A program made the position numbers and the translations under genes. From Microbacterium salsuginis (lineage in GTDB: Bacteria; Actinomycetota; Actinomycetes; Actinomycetales; Microbacteriaceae): a stretch of DNA of 64,000 bases. Below the pieces are notes generated by a model. It did no database searches, was not told the origin of the DNA, and saw only the letters and a program-made list of their open reading frames with translations. The stretch lies in contig NZ_JABACI010000004.1 of NCBI RefSeq assembly GCF_012524205.1, forward strand, positions 1 through 64,000. The letters are read 5' to 3'. Each line of letters begins with the position of its first letter. Positions within the stretch are counted from its first letter, which is position 1. Of the stretch, positions 7,266 through 16,176 are shown piece by piece.

Positions 7266-8762
7266 TCAGTGCGCCATCGCGGCGAGAGCCTCCGGATCGA
7301 TCGTCGCGATCGAGCGGGTGTCCTGGAAGGCGCGGACGCCCTCGATGCCCTGCTCCCGGCCGAAGCCGGACTGCTTCATACCGCCGAACGGGGCGCGCAG
7401 GTCGAGACGGGTGGCGCCGTGGTCGTTGACCCACACGTACCCGCACTCCAGCTGCGAGCCGACGCGCTGCGCGGCCTCGGGCGACCCCGTCCACACCGAC
7501 CCGCACAGGCCGCCCCACGTGTCGTTCGCAAGCCGCACCGCCTCGTCCTCGGTGTCGAACGGGATGATCGGGATGACGGGACCGAACTGCTCCTGCGTCA
7601 CGACGCGCAGCTCGAGCGGAGGGTCGACCACGAGCGCGGGCCGCACGAAGTTGCCGCCGGCGAGGTCGCCGTCGGGCATCGAGCCGAACTCACGGACGTC
7701 CGCTCCGGCATCCTTCGCCTCCTGGATGATCTCGTCGACGAACGCCTTCTGCGCAGGCTGATGCAGCGGGCCCATCGTCGTGCCGTCGTCGAGACCGTAG
7801 CCGAGGACCGTCTTCTCCAGCCGTTCCGTGAGTCCCGCGACCACCTCGTCGAGGCGGGACCGGTGCACGAAGACGCGCTTGGCGTTCATGCAGATCTGCC
7901 CGGTGGTGTCGTAGATCGCCGCGAACAGCCGGTCGTGGTGCGTCTCGTCGAGGATCGCGTCCTCGAGGAAGACCGCGGCGTCGTTGCCGCCCAGCTCGAG
8001 CGTCACCCGCGTGAGGGTCTTGGACGCCATCTCCATGATGCGCTTGCCACCGTTGACGGAGCCCGTGAAGCACACCTTCGCCACGTCGGGGTTCTGGATC
8101 AGCCCCGCCATGTTCTCGTCCTTGCCGGTGACGACGTTGAGCACGCCGGGCGGCAGCTTCTCGGCCACCCGCTGCACGACGCGCGTCGTCGCCAGCGGCG
8201 CCGAGGGCGGCGGCTTGACGATCGCGGTGTTGCCGGCGAGCAGCGCGTGCGGGAGCGAGGCGCCCAGGATGGCGATCGGCCAGTTGAACGGCACGATCAC
8301 CGTCACCACTCCGAGCGACTGGTAAGAGACCTCGGTCGACACCGGGATCGCGCCGGGCACGACGGGCAGCGTCTTGGACGCGTCCACCTCGTCGACCAGC
8401 ATGAGGGCGAGGTTCCACCGGATCTCGAACACGAGCGCGTCGACCCACGCCTCCATCCGCACCTTGCCGTTCTCCTGCGACAGGATCGCGGCGTCCTCAT
8501 CGCGCTCGTCGGCGATGCCGGCGACCGCCTCGGTCATGAGTCGCGCCCGCTCCTGCGGACTCAGCGCCGTCCAGGCGGGGTAGGCGGCCTTCGCAGCCGC
8601 GACCGCATCGGCCACGTCGTCCGGCGATGCCGCCGCCGCCTCGCCGACGATCGCGCCCTTCTTGCCCGGGTCCGCCACCGCCAGCACATCATCGGTGAAC
8701 CGCTCTTCACCGCCGATGAACAGTCCCGTCCGGACTCCGGTCTCCGTCGCAGTGCCGCTCAT
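7266..8762 (-). CDS. Aldehyde dehydrogenase, NAD(P)-dependent (1)
   Basis: A 498-residue enzyme of the ALDH superfamily oxidising an aldehyde to its acid. Visible: PFNWP substrate/cofactor loop near 158-162, GKDEN...FTGS near 213-235, general base Glu256 in LELGGND and nucleophile Cys291 in GQICMNAKR. The nearest characterised relatives by feel are benzaldehyde/vanillin- and NAD-linked medium-chain ALDHs. The start at 8762 follows GAGAGG; a longer frame to 8810 has no better site. It faces a GntR gene across a promoter that carries motif ATTGTCGACGAT, suggesting control by that regulator. An aromatic aldehyde substrate is inferred from the locus. Confidence 0.88.
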   Translation of the reverse strand: MSGTATETGVRTGLFIGGEERFTDDVLAVADPGKKGAIVGEAAAASPDDVADAVAAAKAAYPAWTALSPQERARLMTEAVAGIADERDEDAAILSQENGKVRMEAWVDALVFEIRWNLALMLVDEVDASKTLPVVPGAIPVSTEVSYQSLGVVTVIVPFNWPIAILGASLPHALLAGNTAIVKPPPSAPLATTRVVQRVAEKLPPGVLNVVTGKDENMAGLIQNPDVAKVCFTGSVNGGKRIMEMASKTLTRVTLELGGNDAAVFLEDAILDETHHDRLFAAIYDTTGQICMNAKRVFVHRSRLDEVVAGLTERLEKTVLGYGLDDGTTMGPLHQPAQKAFVDEIIQEAKDAGADVREFGSMPDGDLAGGNFVRPALVVDPPLELRVVTQEQFGPVIPIIPFDTEDEAVRLANDTWGGLCGSVWTGSPEAAQRVGSQLECGYVWVNDHGATRLDLRAPFGGMKQSGFGREQGIEGVRAFQDTRSIATIDPEALAAMAH

Positions 8763-8828
8763 GGCACGACCACCTCTCTGTGCGTCTGTTCGCCCGATTC
8801 CAGGGTGCATCTTCCATGCGTGCGAATC

Positions 8829-8856
8829 AAGATTGTCGACGATATTCGCGTGAATC
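8829..8856 (+). promoter_or_regulatory. Candidate GntR operator, site A
   Basis: ATTGTCGACGAT at 8832-8843 is followed by ATTCGCGTG. The same arrangement, ATTGTYRACGAT then WTTSGYGTG, occurs at 14582 and, inverted, at 50038, and a variant at 53418. The core is a near-palindrome typical of FCD-type GntR operators. It lies between the aldehyde dehydrogenase gene and the GntR gene, as expected of an autoregulated divergent promoter. Confidence 0.6.
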
Positions 8857-8926
8857 TCGTATGAAATACCCTGGCCACCGGATAGTGTCGGAGCACGGAC
8901 GACGGCGTCGAAAGGGGACAGCAGAG

Positions 8927-9586
8927 ATGACGGATGCCGCGGCGACGGAGGCGGAAGAGGCCACCGGACGCCTCGACCTCACGCAGCAGATCCGGGACGC
9001 CATCCTGGACGCGCAGTTCGCTCCCCACCAGCGTCTGATCGAAGCCGATCTGAGCGAGAAGTACGGAGCGTCGCGCGCGGCCGTTCGAACGGCCCTGCTC
9101 AATCTCGCCGGCGAGGGCCTGGTCGAAAGGCTCCCCAACCGGGGCGCGCGCGTGCGAGCGATCAGCGTCGATGAAGCCATCGAGATCGTCGAAGTGCGCA
9201 TCGGGCTCGAGACGTTGTGCGCCCGCAAGGCGACCGAGAATCTGACCGATCAGGATGCCGCCGAGCTGCGCAATCTGCGCGCCGCGATCGAGGTCGCCGT
9301 GACGACCGGCAACCTCGTCGAGTACTCGCGGCTCAACCAGGAGCTCGACCGGCGGATCCGCGACCTCAGCCGCCACGCGACGGCGACGCAGCTGCTCGAG
9401 CGCCTGCGCGCGCAGTCCGCGCGCCATCAGTTCCGGCTGGCTTTCCATCCCGGCCGGGCCGCGCGCTCGGCGCCCGAGCACATCGCGATCATCGACGCGA
9501 TGCTCTCGCGCGACCCCGACGCCGCCGAGGCCGCGACCCGCGCGCACCTCTCGGGCATCGTCGACGTGCTCCACGGCATGGAGTGA
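8927..9586 (+). CDS. GntR-family transcriptional regulator, FCD type
   Basis: A 219-residue regulator: N-terminal winged helix (LTQQIRDAILDAQFAPHQRLIEADLSEKYG then SRAAVRTALLNLAGEGLVER) and a C-terminal all-helical FCD ligand domain with the metal-binding pattern Asp/His spread over RLNQELDRRIRDLSRH, FHPGR, SAPEHIAI and RAHL. FCD members usually respond to carboxylic acids. ATG 8927 is preferred: it directly precedes the acidic linker, and upstream in-frame ATGs add a basic stretch without conserved character. Candidate operators with its expected symmetry lie at 8832, 14582 and 50038. Confidence 0.85.
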   Translation: MTDAAATEAEEATGRLDLTQQIRDAILDAQFAPHQRLIEADLSEKYGASRAAVRTALLNLAGEGLVERLPNRGARVRAISVDEAIEIVEVRIGLETLCARKATENLTDQDAAELRNLRAAIEVAVTTGNLVEYSRLNQELDRRIRDLSRHATATQLLERLRAQSARHQFRLAFHPGRAARSAPEHIAIIDAMLSRDPDAAEAATRAHLSGIVDVLHGME

Positions 9587-9631
9587 CGCGGCGAGACGCC
9601 GCACGCACCGCACGCCTGGACCCACACGAAG

Positions 9632-9665
9632 GAAGGGGCGACCGGATGCCTCCGGCCGCCCCTTC
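9632..9665. terminator. Bidirectional terminator hairpin
   Basis: GAAGGGGCG (9632-9640) pairs with CGCCCCTTC (9657-9665), extended by CCGG/CCGG around a short loop that contains GGATGCC. It sits between the convergent GntR and substrate-binding-protein genes and would serve both. Confidence 0.75.
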
Positions 9666-9679
9666 TTCATGTCTTCAGC

Positions 9680-10951
9680 TCATTCGCCCCAGGCCTCGGC
9701 CGGCGCGTAGCCGCTGCCGTTGTACTTGACCACCTGCAGCGACGAGACCGCCGGCTGTCCGTCCTCGGTCGTGTCGACCGCGGTGCCCTCGAGCATCAGC
9801 GGCGCCTGGAAGTCCGAGATCGTGCGCAGCTGCTCCATGAAGTCCTCGCGGGTCGGCTCGGTCATCTTGGCGAAGACCTGCTCGAGCGTCGCGCCGATCA
9901 TGTAGCTCCACATGCAGTGCGGGAAGGCCGGCACCTCGGGGTAGTTCGCGTACTCGGCGAGGCTGTCGAGGAACGCCACGACGTCCTCGTCCTCGGCGTA
10001 CGCGGGGCTCTGCGGAGCCTTCGCGAACGACACCGTGTACACACCGGGGAACGCGGTCGCCCCGCCGGGCTCGAGGATCGCTCCCGGGCTGGACGTGTTC
10101 GACGGCAGGAACCAGCTGGGCAGCCAGCCGAGCTCCTGCGTCTTCTGCAGCGACGAGATCACCAGCGGCGTGATCGACATCGCGTTGAAGAACACGTCGG
10201 CGTCGGTCGCCGCCAGCTCGGTCAGCTGCGCGTCGACCGAGGCGTCGGTGGCCTCGTACGTGAGCTCGCCGACGATCTCGATGTTGTCGGCGCCTTCGAT
10301 GGCCGACTTGAAGCCCTCGACGTAGCCCTCGCCGTAGTCGTCGTTCTGCGACAGGATCGCGACCTTGTGGTCTTCACCCGAGGTGGCCAGCAGCTCGCCG
10401 AAGGCTTCGCCCTCGTTCTGGTAGATCGGCACGAAGCCGAGCTGCCACGGGCTCTCCTCCGCATCGCTGAAGATCGGGTCGCCGGTCTGGATCAGCACCT
10501 GGGGCACCTCGTCGGCGATCGCCGCCTCGCGCCACGCGCGGTTGGTCGGCGTCCCCAGGCCCGAGGTCATCGCGAACACGCTGCCCTTGAGCTGGTCGTA
10601 GTTCGCCTTGGCCTTCTGCGGGTCGTACTCGTCGTCCAGCGCCTCGATCTCGACGGTGCGGGTCTGGCCGTCGCCGAACTCGACGCCGCCCTCGGCGTTG
10701 CGGGCGCCGAAGTACGCGGTGATGCCGGCGACCGTGCAGGTGCCCGGCCCCGCGGTCGGACCGCTGAGCGGAGTCGTGATGCCGAGGGTGATGGACGAGT
10801 CGGTGATGCCGGGGCTCGCGGCCGCTTCGCCGCCCCCGTCTCCGCCGCCATCGCCACCCCCGCCTCGGGCGCATCCGGCAGCGAGGACGGCGATGACGCC
10901 GATCCCCGCGACGACCGAAGCGATCCGCATCCTCTTGCGGTTGATGCTCAT
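9680..10951 (-). CDS. Branched-chain-type ABC transporter substrate-binding lipoprotein (1)
   Basis: A 423-residue periplasmic-binding-protein type I receptor. Residues 1-27 form a lipoprotein signal ending in the lipobox LAAGC, followed by a Gly/Asp-rich linker and then ITLGITTPLSGPTAGPG, the usual opening of the Leu/Ile/Val-binding family. Members in aromatic gene clusters often bind benzoates or phenylpropanoids rather than amino acids. ATG 10951 overlaps the stop codon of the upstream permease gene by ATGA; the open frame continues upstream but is not coding there. Last gene of a five-gene operon (livG-livF-livH-livM-receptor). Confidence 0.88.
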   Translation of the reverse strand: MSINRKRMRIASVVAGIGVIAVLAAGCARGGGGDGGGDGGGEAAASPGITDSSITLGITTPLSGPTAGPGTCTVAGITAYFGARNAEGGVEFGDGQTRTVEIEALDDEYDPQKAKANYDQLKGSVFAMTSGLGTPTNRAWREAAIADEVPQVLIQTGDPIFSDAEESPWQLGFVPIYQNEGEAFGELLATSGEDHKVAILSQNDDYGEGYVEGFKSAIEGADNIEIVGELTYEATDASVDAQLTELAATDADVFFNAMSITPLVISSLQKTQELGWLPSWFLPSNTSSPGAILEPGGATAFPGVYTVSFAKAPQSPAYAEDEDVVAFLDSLAEYANYPEVPAFPHCMWSYMIGATLEQVFAKMTEPTREDFMEQLRTISDFQAPLMLEGTAVDTTEDGQPAVSSLQVVKYNGSGYAPAEAWGE

Positions 10952-12105
10952 GGGTCCTGCCTCTCTCTTGGTTCTGACTGTGTGGTGTGTGGCTGTGTGG
11001 TCGGCGACTCTGCGACCGGCGAGTTCGTGGTCGGCGGCTCTGCGACCGGCGAGTTCGTGGTCGGCGAGTCCGAACGCGGCGCCGACGGGCCCTTCCCCGA
11101 CGAGTGCTGCCCCGACGAGCGGCGGCGGCGCCACAGTCTCGGAAGCGAGACGAGACCGCCGGGAAGGACGAAGAGCACGACGAGCAGGATCGCTCCCTGC
11201 AGGACGGCCGTGATGTTCGGATCGATGATGTTCGTGATCTGCGGCACCAGCACGTACCACGCGCCGCCGAGCAGCGAACCGAGGATGCTTCCCGCGCCGC
11301 CGATCACCATCGAGGCCAGCAGCTCGATCGAGTGCCCGAAGTGCAGCGTCTCGGGGGACGTGTACTGCACGACCACCATGTAGAGGAAGCCGCTGACGCC
11401 GCCGATGAGCGAGGCGATCGTGAAGGCGAGCACCTTGTAGCGGTACGGCGAGACGCCCATGGATGCCGCGACCGCCTCGTTGCCCTTCACGATGGCGAAG
11501 GCGCGCCCGTACTTGCCCCGTACCAGGTTGCGGGTGAGCAGGAACGTGATGCCGCCGATGAGGAAGACCAGGTACAGCTGCCACTGATCGTCGTACAGGC
11601 CCGTCCATTCCGGGGCATCCGTGAATCGCGCGGAGGTGCCCTGCGAGCCGCCGGTGAAGTCCGACAGCCGCTTTGCCAGTGGCACTCCGACGATGGGAAG
11701 GGCGATCGTGACCATGGCGATGGCAAGGCCGCCCAGCCGGGCGGCGGCGAGGGCGATGAGCAGTCCGACGACGGCGGGCACGAGGCACGCCAGCACGAAG
11801 ACGAGCACGACGTTCCAGTCCTGGTCGACGCCGTACGCGGTGACGTACGCGCCCAGCCCGACGAAGAAGATCTGGCCGAGCGAGACCTGGCCGGTGTAGC
11901 CCATGACGACGTTGAGGCCCAGAACCGCGACGGCGAACACCCCTATGCGCGCGATGGTCTGGTTCGCGAACTCCGGCAGCAGCAGGGGCAGCACGAGCAG
12001 CAGCACCACGATCAGCGCGACGCCGGTCCATTGCACCCAGGGCTTGGAGAAGAAGCCGGATGCCGCGGCGGGGCGGGTGCGATTGAGATCCGTTGTGGTC
12101 GACAT
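10948..12105 (-). CDS. livM: LivM-type ABC transporter permease (1) with repetitive C-terminal tail
   Basis: A 385-residue membrane subunit with about ten hydrophobic segments and the family motifs GLNVVMGYTGQVSLGQIFFVGLGAYV and the EAA-like loop MGVSPYRYK. After the last membrane segment and basic LPRLWRRRRSS comes a tail of about 40 residues rich in Pro, Thr and Ser that repeats PTTNSPVAE, encoded by a 30-bp tandem DNA repeat. Such a tail is not usual in LivM and is probably cytoplasmic and disordered. The start overlaps the livH stop by one base. Confidence 0.88.
   Translation of the reverse strand: MSTTTDLNRTRPAAASGFFSKPWVQWTGVALIVVLLLVLPLLLPEFANQTIARIGVFAVAVLGLNVVMGYTGQVSLGQIFFVGLGAYVTAYGVDQDWNVVLVFVLACLVPAVVGLLIALAAARLGGLAIAMVTIALPIVGVPLAKRLSDFTGGSQGTSARFTDAPEWTGLYDDQWQLYLVFLIGGITFLLTRNLVRGKYGRAFAIVKGNEAVAASMGVSPYRYKVLAFTIASLIGGVSGFLYMVVVQYTSPETLHFGHSIELLASMVIGGAGSILGSLLGGAWYVLVPQITNIIDPNITAVLQGAILLVVLFVLPGGLVSLPRLWRRRRSSGQHSSGKGPSAPRSDSPTTNSPVAEPPTTNSPVAESPTTQPHTTQSEPRERQDP
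10997..11070 (+). repeat. 30-bp tandem repeat (about 2.5 copies) in the 3' end of livM
   Basis: Copies run 10997-11026 and 11027-11056, with a partial third to about 11070; the two full copies differ at one base. The unit length is a multiple of three, so copy-number change keeps the reading frame and alters only the length of the Pro/Thr-rich tail. Confidence 0.85.
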
Positions 12106-12986
12106 CAGACGCGCACCACCGCTTTCCGGCCGAAGAGGCCCTGAGGCCGGATGATCAGCACCACGAAGATGAGGATGAAGGGCACCGCGATCTTGAGGTC
12201 ATGCCCGATGAAGGGCACGTAGACGGCGGCGAGGTTCTCGAGCACGCCGATGAGCCAGGCCGCGACGACGACGCCGACGGGACTCGACAATCCGCCCAGG
12301 ATGCAGGCGGCCAGCGCGTACACCAGCGCGGAGTCCATCATTCCGGGGGTGAGAGTGAGCTGCGGAGCGACCAGCACGCCGGCGACCGCGCCCAGCACGG
12401 CCGCGAGGCCCCAGCCCACCATGAGGAGGCGTCCGACCGGCAGCCCCGAGAACGCCGAGGACTGCGGGTTGATGGCGACCGCGCGCAGCGCCAGTCCGAG
12501 CTTCGTGCCGATGAACAGGGCCTGCAGCACGCCCATCATCGCCACGATCACGATGAACGTCCCGAGCGAGCGGACGCTGATCACCGCGCCCGCGATCTGC
12601 AACGTCTCGAGCGGGAACAGCGATGGGAACAGGCGGTTGTTGTAGGTCCAGATCCACGCGCAGATGCCGGTGATCAGGGTCAGCAGGCCGATCGTCACCA
12701 CGACGGCGGTGTCGGGGTCGCCGCCTTCGAAGCGGCGGATGAGGTAGCGCTCGATCACCGCGCCGAGCAGGAAAGAGAAGACGATCGCCACGAGGATCGC
12801 GACGATGAGCGGTACGCCCCAGCCGTAGACGGCCCACGCGACGTAGGCCGACAGCACCGCCATGCCGCCCTGGGCGAAGTTGATGAGGCCGGTGGCCTGA
12901 TTGACCAGCACGATCGCGAGCGCGAGCGCCGCGTAGATCGAGCCGGTCGACAGGCCGTCGACCACGAGCTGGATGAAGGTCCCCAT
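12105..12986 (-). CDS. livH: LivH-type ABC transporter permease (1)
   Basis: A 293-residue integral membrane subunit, eight or so hydrophobic segments. LALAIVLVNQATGLINFAQGGMAVLSAYVA is the diagnostic LivH opening, and ILGGLSSPVGVVVAAWLIGVLENL the conserved C-terminal loop. It pairs with the downstream LivM to form the channel. TGA overlaps the livM ATG by one base, indicating translational coupling. Confidence 0.9.
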   Translation of the reverse strand: MGTFIQLVVDGLSTGSIYAALALAIVLVNQATGLINFAQGGMAVLSAYVAWAVYGWGVPLIVAILVAIVFSFLLGAVIERYLIRRFEGGDPDTAVVVTIGLLTLITGICAWIWTYNNRLFPSLFPLETLQIAGAVISVRSLGTFIVIVAMMGVLQALFIGTKLGLALRAVAINPQSSAFSGLPVGRLLMVGWGLAAVLGAVAGVLVAPQLTLTPGMMDSALVYALAACILGGLSSPVGVVVAAWLIGVLENLAAVYVPFIGHDLKIAVPFILIFVVLIIRPQGLFGRKAVVRV

Positions 12987-12989
12987 CCG

Positions 12990-13700
12990 TCAGCCTCCCA
13001 GGTACGCGCGGCGGATCTCGTCCATGCCGCGAAGCTCGGCGGACGTGCCGGTGAGCACGCTGCGGCCGGTCTCGAGCACGGTCGCGGTGTCGACGAGCGT
13101 GAATGCCAGATTCGCATTCTGCTCGACCACGAGCATCGCGATGCCCGACTCGCGTCGCAGCCGGCCGATCGCGTCGTACACCGACCGCGCGGTGCTGGGC
13201 GCCAGGCCGAGCGACGCCTCGTCGAGCATCATGAGCCGCGGCTTCGCCATGATCGCCCTGGCCACCGCGAGCATCTGCTGTTCGCCGCCCGACAGCGCCG
13301 AACCGTTGGACCGGATGCGCTCCTGGAGCTGCGGGAACAGGTCGAGGCAGTAGTCGATGTCGGACGCGATGCCTTTGCGATCCTTGCGGAGGTACGCGCC
13401 CACCTTGAGGTTCTCGCGCACAGTCAGATCCGACAGCGTGCCGCGTCCCTCCGGCACATGGGCGATGCCGAGGGCCGCGACCTGGTCGGGCCGGAGCCCC
13501 CGCAGGTCCTTGCCGTCGAAGCGGAGCGTGCCCGTCGAGCGGACGGCTCCCGAGATCGCGCGGAGCGTCGTCGTCTTGCCGGCGCCGTTCGCGCCCAGGA
13601 TGCCCACCGCCCCGCCGTCCGGGACGGTGAGCGACACGCTCTCCAGCACCTGGATGGGTCCGTACGACGCGGTCAGGTCGACGAGCTCAAGCAGCGTCAT
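12990..13700 (-). CDS. livF: LivF-type ABC transporter ATP-binding protein (1)
   Basis: A 236-residue ATPase. Walker A GANGAGKTT near residue 37, signature LSGGEQQMLAVARA, Walker B RLMMLDEASLGLAP and the switch His region are all present. The short form without the C-terminal livG extension is typical of LivF. Its start overlaps the end of livG by 14 bases. Confidence 0.9.
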   Translation of the reverse strand: MTLLELVDLTASYGPIQVLESVSLTVPDGGAVGILGANGAGKTTTLRAISGAVRSTGTLRFDGKDLRGLRPDQVAALGIAHVPEGRGTLSDLTVRENLKVGAYLRKDRKGIASDIDYCLDLFPQLQERIRSNGSALSGGEQQMLAVARAIMAKPRLMMLDEASLGLAPSTARSVYDAIGRLRRESGIAMLVVEQNANLAFTLVDTATVLETGRSVLTGTSAELRGMDEIRRAYLGG

Positions 13701-14466
13701 CCGCGGCGTCCTTTCCGATGTAGGCCTCGATGACGCGCGGGTCCGCCTGCGCCTCGGCCGCGGTGCCCTCCATGAGCTTGCGCCCGTGGTCGAGGACCAT
13801 GACGCGATCGGTGAGCGCCGAGATCAGCCCCATGTTGTGCTCGACGATGATCACGGTGATGTCGGCATCCCGCACGCGACGCACGGTCTCGATCAGCGTC
13901 TCCACCTCGCCGTGCGGCAGACCGGCCGCCGGCTCGTCGAGCAGCAGCAGCCGAGGCTTCATCAGCAGCGCGCGGCACAGCTCGACGCCTTTGTGCAGGC
14001 CGTGCGACAGCTCGTCGGCGCGCGTGCCCGCGGCCCAGCCGAGTTCGTGCGCCTCGAGGAGGTCCATGGCCTCGGCACGCAGCTCACGTTCGGCGCGTGC
14101 GGTGCGCGGCAGGCGGAGCGACCACTCCGCGGGGCCGCCGGGCAGCCGGCTGTGGGCACCCAGCAGCACGTTCTCGAGCACGGTTTCGCGCAGCTGCAGC
14201 GCCGGGTGCTGGAACGTGCGGGCAAGTCCGTGCCGTGCCAGCGTCGCCGGCCGCGCGCCGCGCACTTCGGCGTCGTCGATGCGAATGGATCCGGAACTCG
14301 GCCGGTAGTGGCCGCTGATGCAGTTGAACAGCGAGGTCTTGCCTGCGCCGTTCGGTCCGACGAGGCCGAAGATCTCGCCGGGAGCGACCTCGAACGAGAC
14401 CTCCTGCAGGACCTTCACGCCGCCGAAGTGAAGGTTGACGTCGCTCACCGTCAATCGCGCGCCCAT
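13687..14466 (-). CDS. livG: LivG-type ABC transporter ATP-binding protein (1)
   Basis: A 259-residue ATPase, first gene of the operon. Walker A GPNGAGKTS, Q-loop region HGLARTFQHP, Walker B LLLLDEPAAGLPH and the C-terminal VIEAYIG that ends LivG proteins. The signature segment reads ELSHGLHKGVELCRAL, in which the usual SxGxQ/R motif is altered to SHGLHK; the H/K change is worth noting although LivG proteins vary here. ATG 14466 has AAAGGG upstream; the frame is open to 14712 but that part covers the promoter and is non-coding. Confidence 0.88.
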   Translation of the reverse strand: MGARLTVSDVNLHFGGVKVLQEVSFEVAPGEIFGLVGPNGAGKTSLFNCISGHYRPSSGSIRIDDAEVRGARPATLARHGLARTFQHPALQLRETVLENVLLGAHSRLPGGPAEWSLRLPRTARAERELRAEAMDLLEAHELGWAAGTRADELSHGLHKGVELCRALLMKPRLLLLDEPAAGLPHGEVETLIETVRRVRDADITVIIVEHNMGLISALTDRVMVLDHGRKLMEGTAAEAQADPRVIEAYIGKDAADDAA

Positions 14467-14560
14467 GCTGCCCTTTCGCTTCGTTGCGTCGTCGCGGTCG
14501 ACGACATCGCCGCCCAGCGGCGTCGCGTCGACAGGGGACTCGAGTCCTCCCCTGCTGGGA

Positions 14561-14589
14561 AAACTACGGACCCCCAGCCAGATTGTCAA
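14561..14589 (-). promoter_or_regulatory. Promoter of the first Liv transporter operon
   Basis: On the minus strand TTGACA (14589-14584) and TAGTTT (14566-14561) are 17 bases apart, a near-consensus promoter about 95 bases before livG. The -35 box lies inside the candidate GntR operator, so binding would repress the operon. Confidence 0.7.
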
Positions 14590-14606
14590 CGATTTTGGTG
14601 TGAACC
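14580..14606 (+). promoter_or_regulatory. Candidate GntR operator, site B
   Basis: ATTGTCAACGAT at 14582-14593 followed by TTTGGTGTGAA closely matches site A at 8832 (ATTGTCGACGAT, then ATTCGCGTGAA). It overlaps the -35 box of the livG promoter and also lies upstream of the O-demethylase-like gene on the other strand. Confidence 0.65.
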
Positions 14607-14702
14607 GCGCGACTGTGCGCGAATTGTGACCGTTCCGCTCCCGCGACGCCGCGAGGTGCTTGTTCGATGGTCGCCCCGCACCTCGCTCGCCGCATCCCGT
14701 AG

Positions 14703-14717
14703 TTCCGTTCAACGGAA
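14703..14717 (+). promoter_or_regulatory. Candidate IclR operator (perfect palindrome)
   Basis: TTCCGTTCAACGGAA is a perfect 15-bp palindrome 61 bases before the gene at 14779. Boxes of the same TTCC-N7-GGAA form lie before two IclR genes, at 16215 and 29474. The remaining sequence from 14467 to 14778, apart from these sites and the livG promoter, shows nothing recognisable. Confidence 0.65.
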
Positions 14718-14778
14718 TCTTCCACCAGCCATTAGAAACCTCGACCTACGCTGACCGCAACGAACAGGAGGGTCGACG

Positions 14779-16170
14779 ATGACCAAGACGATGACCGAGA
14801 CGGGCACGGAATCACTGGCCCAGGCGATCGAGCGTGCGGGCAGCCCCATCGAGCTGCTGCGCAACCAGAACTGGCCGGCATTCACCTTTCCGGTGGCGCC
14901 CGAGTTCACCAACTGGCGGGACGAACAGCGCGCATGGAGCACCACGGTCGCGCTCATGGACCAGTCGCACCATATGACCCAGCTGTTCCTGGACGGAGCA
15001 GATCTCATCGCCGTCCTCAGCTCGATCTCGCCGAACACGTTCGCGACCTTCCGGCCGGGTGTGGCGAAGCAGCTGATCTCGGTCAACCAGGACGGCTACA
15101 TCATCGGCGACGGCATCCTCTTCTACAACGCCGAGGGACCGGAGGGCCTGGTGCTCATCGGCCACCACATCCTCATCGACTGGGTGCGGTTCAACATCGA
15201 GAAGGCGCAGGACGCCGGCAAGGACGTCCGCTACCGCCTCGAGGCGAATTCGCACATGCGCCAGGGGCCGCCGACGTTCTACCGTTACGAGCTGCAGGGG
15301 CCGAAAGCCGACATCGTGATGGAGAAGATCTTCGGCGGGCCGCCCCCCGAGATCAAGTTCTTCCACATCGGCGATGTCACCATCGCGGGACGCCCGGTCA
15401 AGGCGCTGCGCCACGGCATGGCGGGTCAGCCCGGCTTCGAGTTCTACGGACCGTGGGAAGACAACGAGGTCGTGCTCGAGGCGATCCTCGAGGCAGGCGC
15501 CGAGCACGACATCCGACGCGTGGGCGCCAAGGCCTATTCCTCGTCGCCGCTCGAGTCGGGCTGGGTGCCGACACCGTTCCCCGCGGTGTTCGACGAAGAC
15601 TTCGCCGAGTACCGCGAGTGGCTTCCGGCGGCCCGCATCGGCTCGGTCGCGGGGTCGCTGCACTCCGACGACATCCACGACTTCTACATGACCCCGTTCG
15701 ACATCGGCCTCGGGCGCTCGGTGCGCTTCGACCACGACTTCCACGGTCGTGAGGCGCTCGAGCGCCACGCCGAGAACCAGCAGCGTCGCAAGGTGACACT
15801 GCTGTGGAACTCCGAGGACGTCGCCGCCGTGGTGCGCTCGCAGATCGAACCCGGCACGCCCGCGAAGTTCCTCGACTTCCCCAAGGCCCGCTACGGGCTC
15901 TACCAGATGGACGAAGTCCTGCGCGGGGGCGAGCGCGTGGGGATCTCGACGGATGCCGGATACGTGGCGTTCGACCAGCTGTACATGTCGCTGGCGACCC
16001 TCGACACCGGCATCCGCGACGGCGAAGAGGTCGAGGTGGTGTGGGGCGAGGACCCCATCTCGCGCAAGGACTCGGTGGACCGTGTCCATCGGCAGGTTCG
16101 CATCCGCGCGACCGTCGCCCCCGCGCCGTTCCACGACTACGCCCGCACGGTCTACCGCTCCGATTCCTGA
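14779..16170 (+). CDS. Aminomethyltransferase-fold O-demethylase, LigM-like paralogue 1
   Basis: A 463-residue protein of the GcvT/LigM family, which moves a methyl group from a methoxy-aromatic to tetrahydrofolate. ELLRNQ, EFTNWRDEQRAW, DQSHHM (His65 matches LigM His60), GDGILFY, LRHGMAGQPG, LESGWVPTP and FDHDFHGREALE are all LigM-type. The two tyrosines near the start of LigM (29 and 31) are Phe35 and Phe37 here, so the pocket probably takes a different substrate. The downstream IclR gene and the IclR-type palindrome before the start suggest substrate-specific induction. An O- or N-demethylase role is inference; no aminomethyl-carrier partner proteins of glycine cleavage are nearby. Confidence 0.82.
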   Translation: MTKTMTETGTESLAQAIERAGSPIELLRNQNWPAFTFPVAPEFTNWRDEQRAWSTTVALMDQSHHMTQLFLDGADLIAVLSSISPNTFATFRPGVAKQLISVNQDGYIIGDGILFYNAEGPEGLVLIGHHILIDWVRFNIEKAQDAGKDVRYRLEANSHMRQGPPTFYRYELQGPKADIVMEKIFGGPPPEIKFFHIGDVTIAGRPVKALRHGMAGQPGFEFYGPWEDNEVVLEAILEAGAEHDIRRVGAKAYSSSPLESGWVPTPFPAVFDEDFAEYREWLPAARIGSVAGSLHSDDIHDFYMTPFDIGLGRSVRFDHDFHGREALERHAENQQRRKVTLLWNSEDVAAVVRSQIEPGTPAKFLDFPKARYGLYQMDEVLRGGERVGISTDAGYVAFDQLYMSLATLDTGIRDGEEVEVVWGEDPISRKDSVDRVHRQVRIRATVAPAPFHDYARTVYRSDS

Positions 16171-16176
16171 CCCCCG

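Noticed and set aside
6160..8864. Plus-strand frames of over 500 residues opposite the PaaX and aldehyde dehydrogenase genes
   Set aside because: Composition is dominated by Arg, Ala and His, with no motif, and the opposite strand has clear enzymes.
10952..12031. Apparent fusion of the receptor at 9680 with an upstream extension
   Set aside because: The extension is the livM gene read in the wrong frame; the signal peptide with lipobox starts at 10951.
14779..16170. Glycine-cleavage T protein
   Set aside because: The fold is shared, but no gcvH or gcvP is nearby and the sequence motifs follow LigM rather than GcvT.
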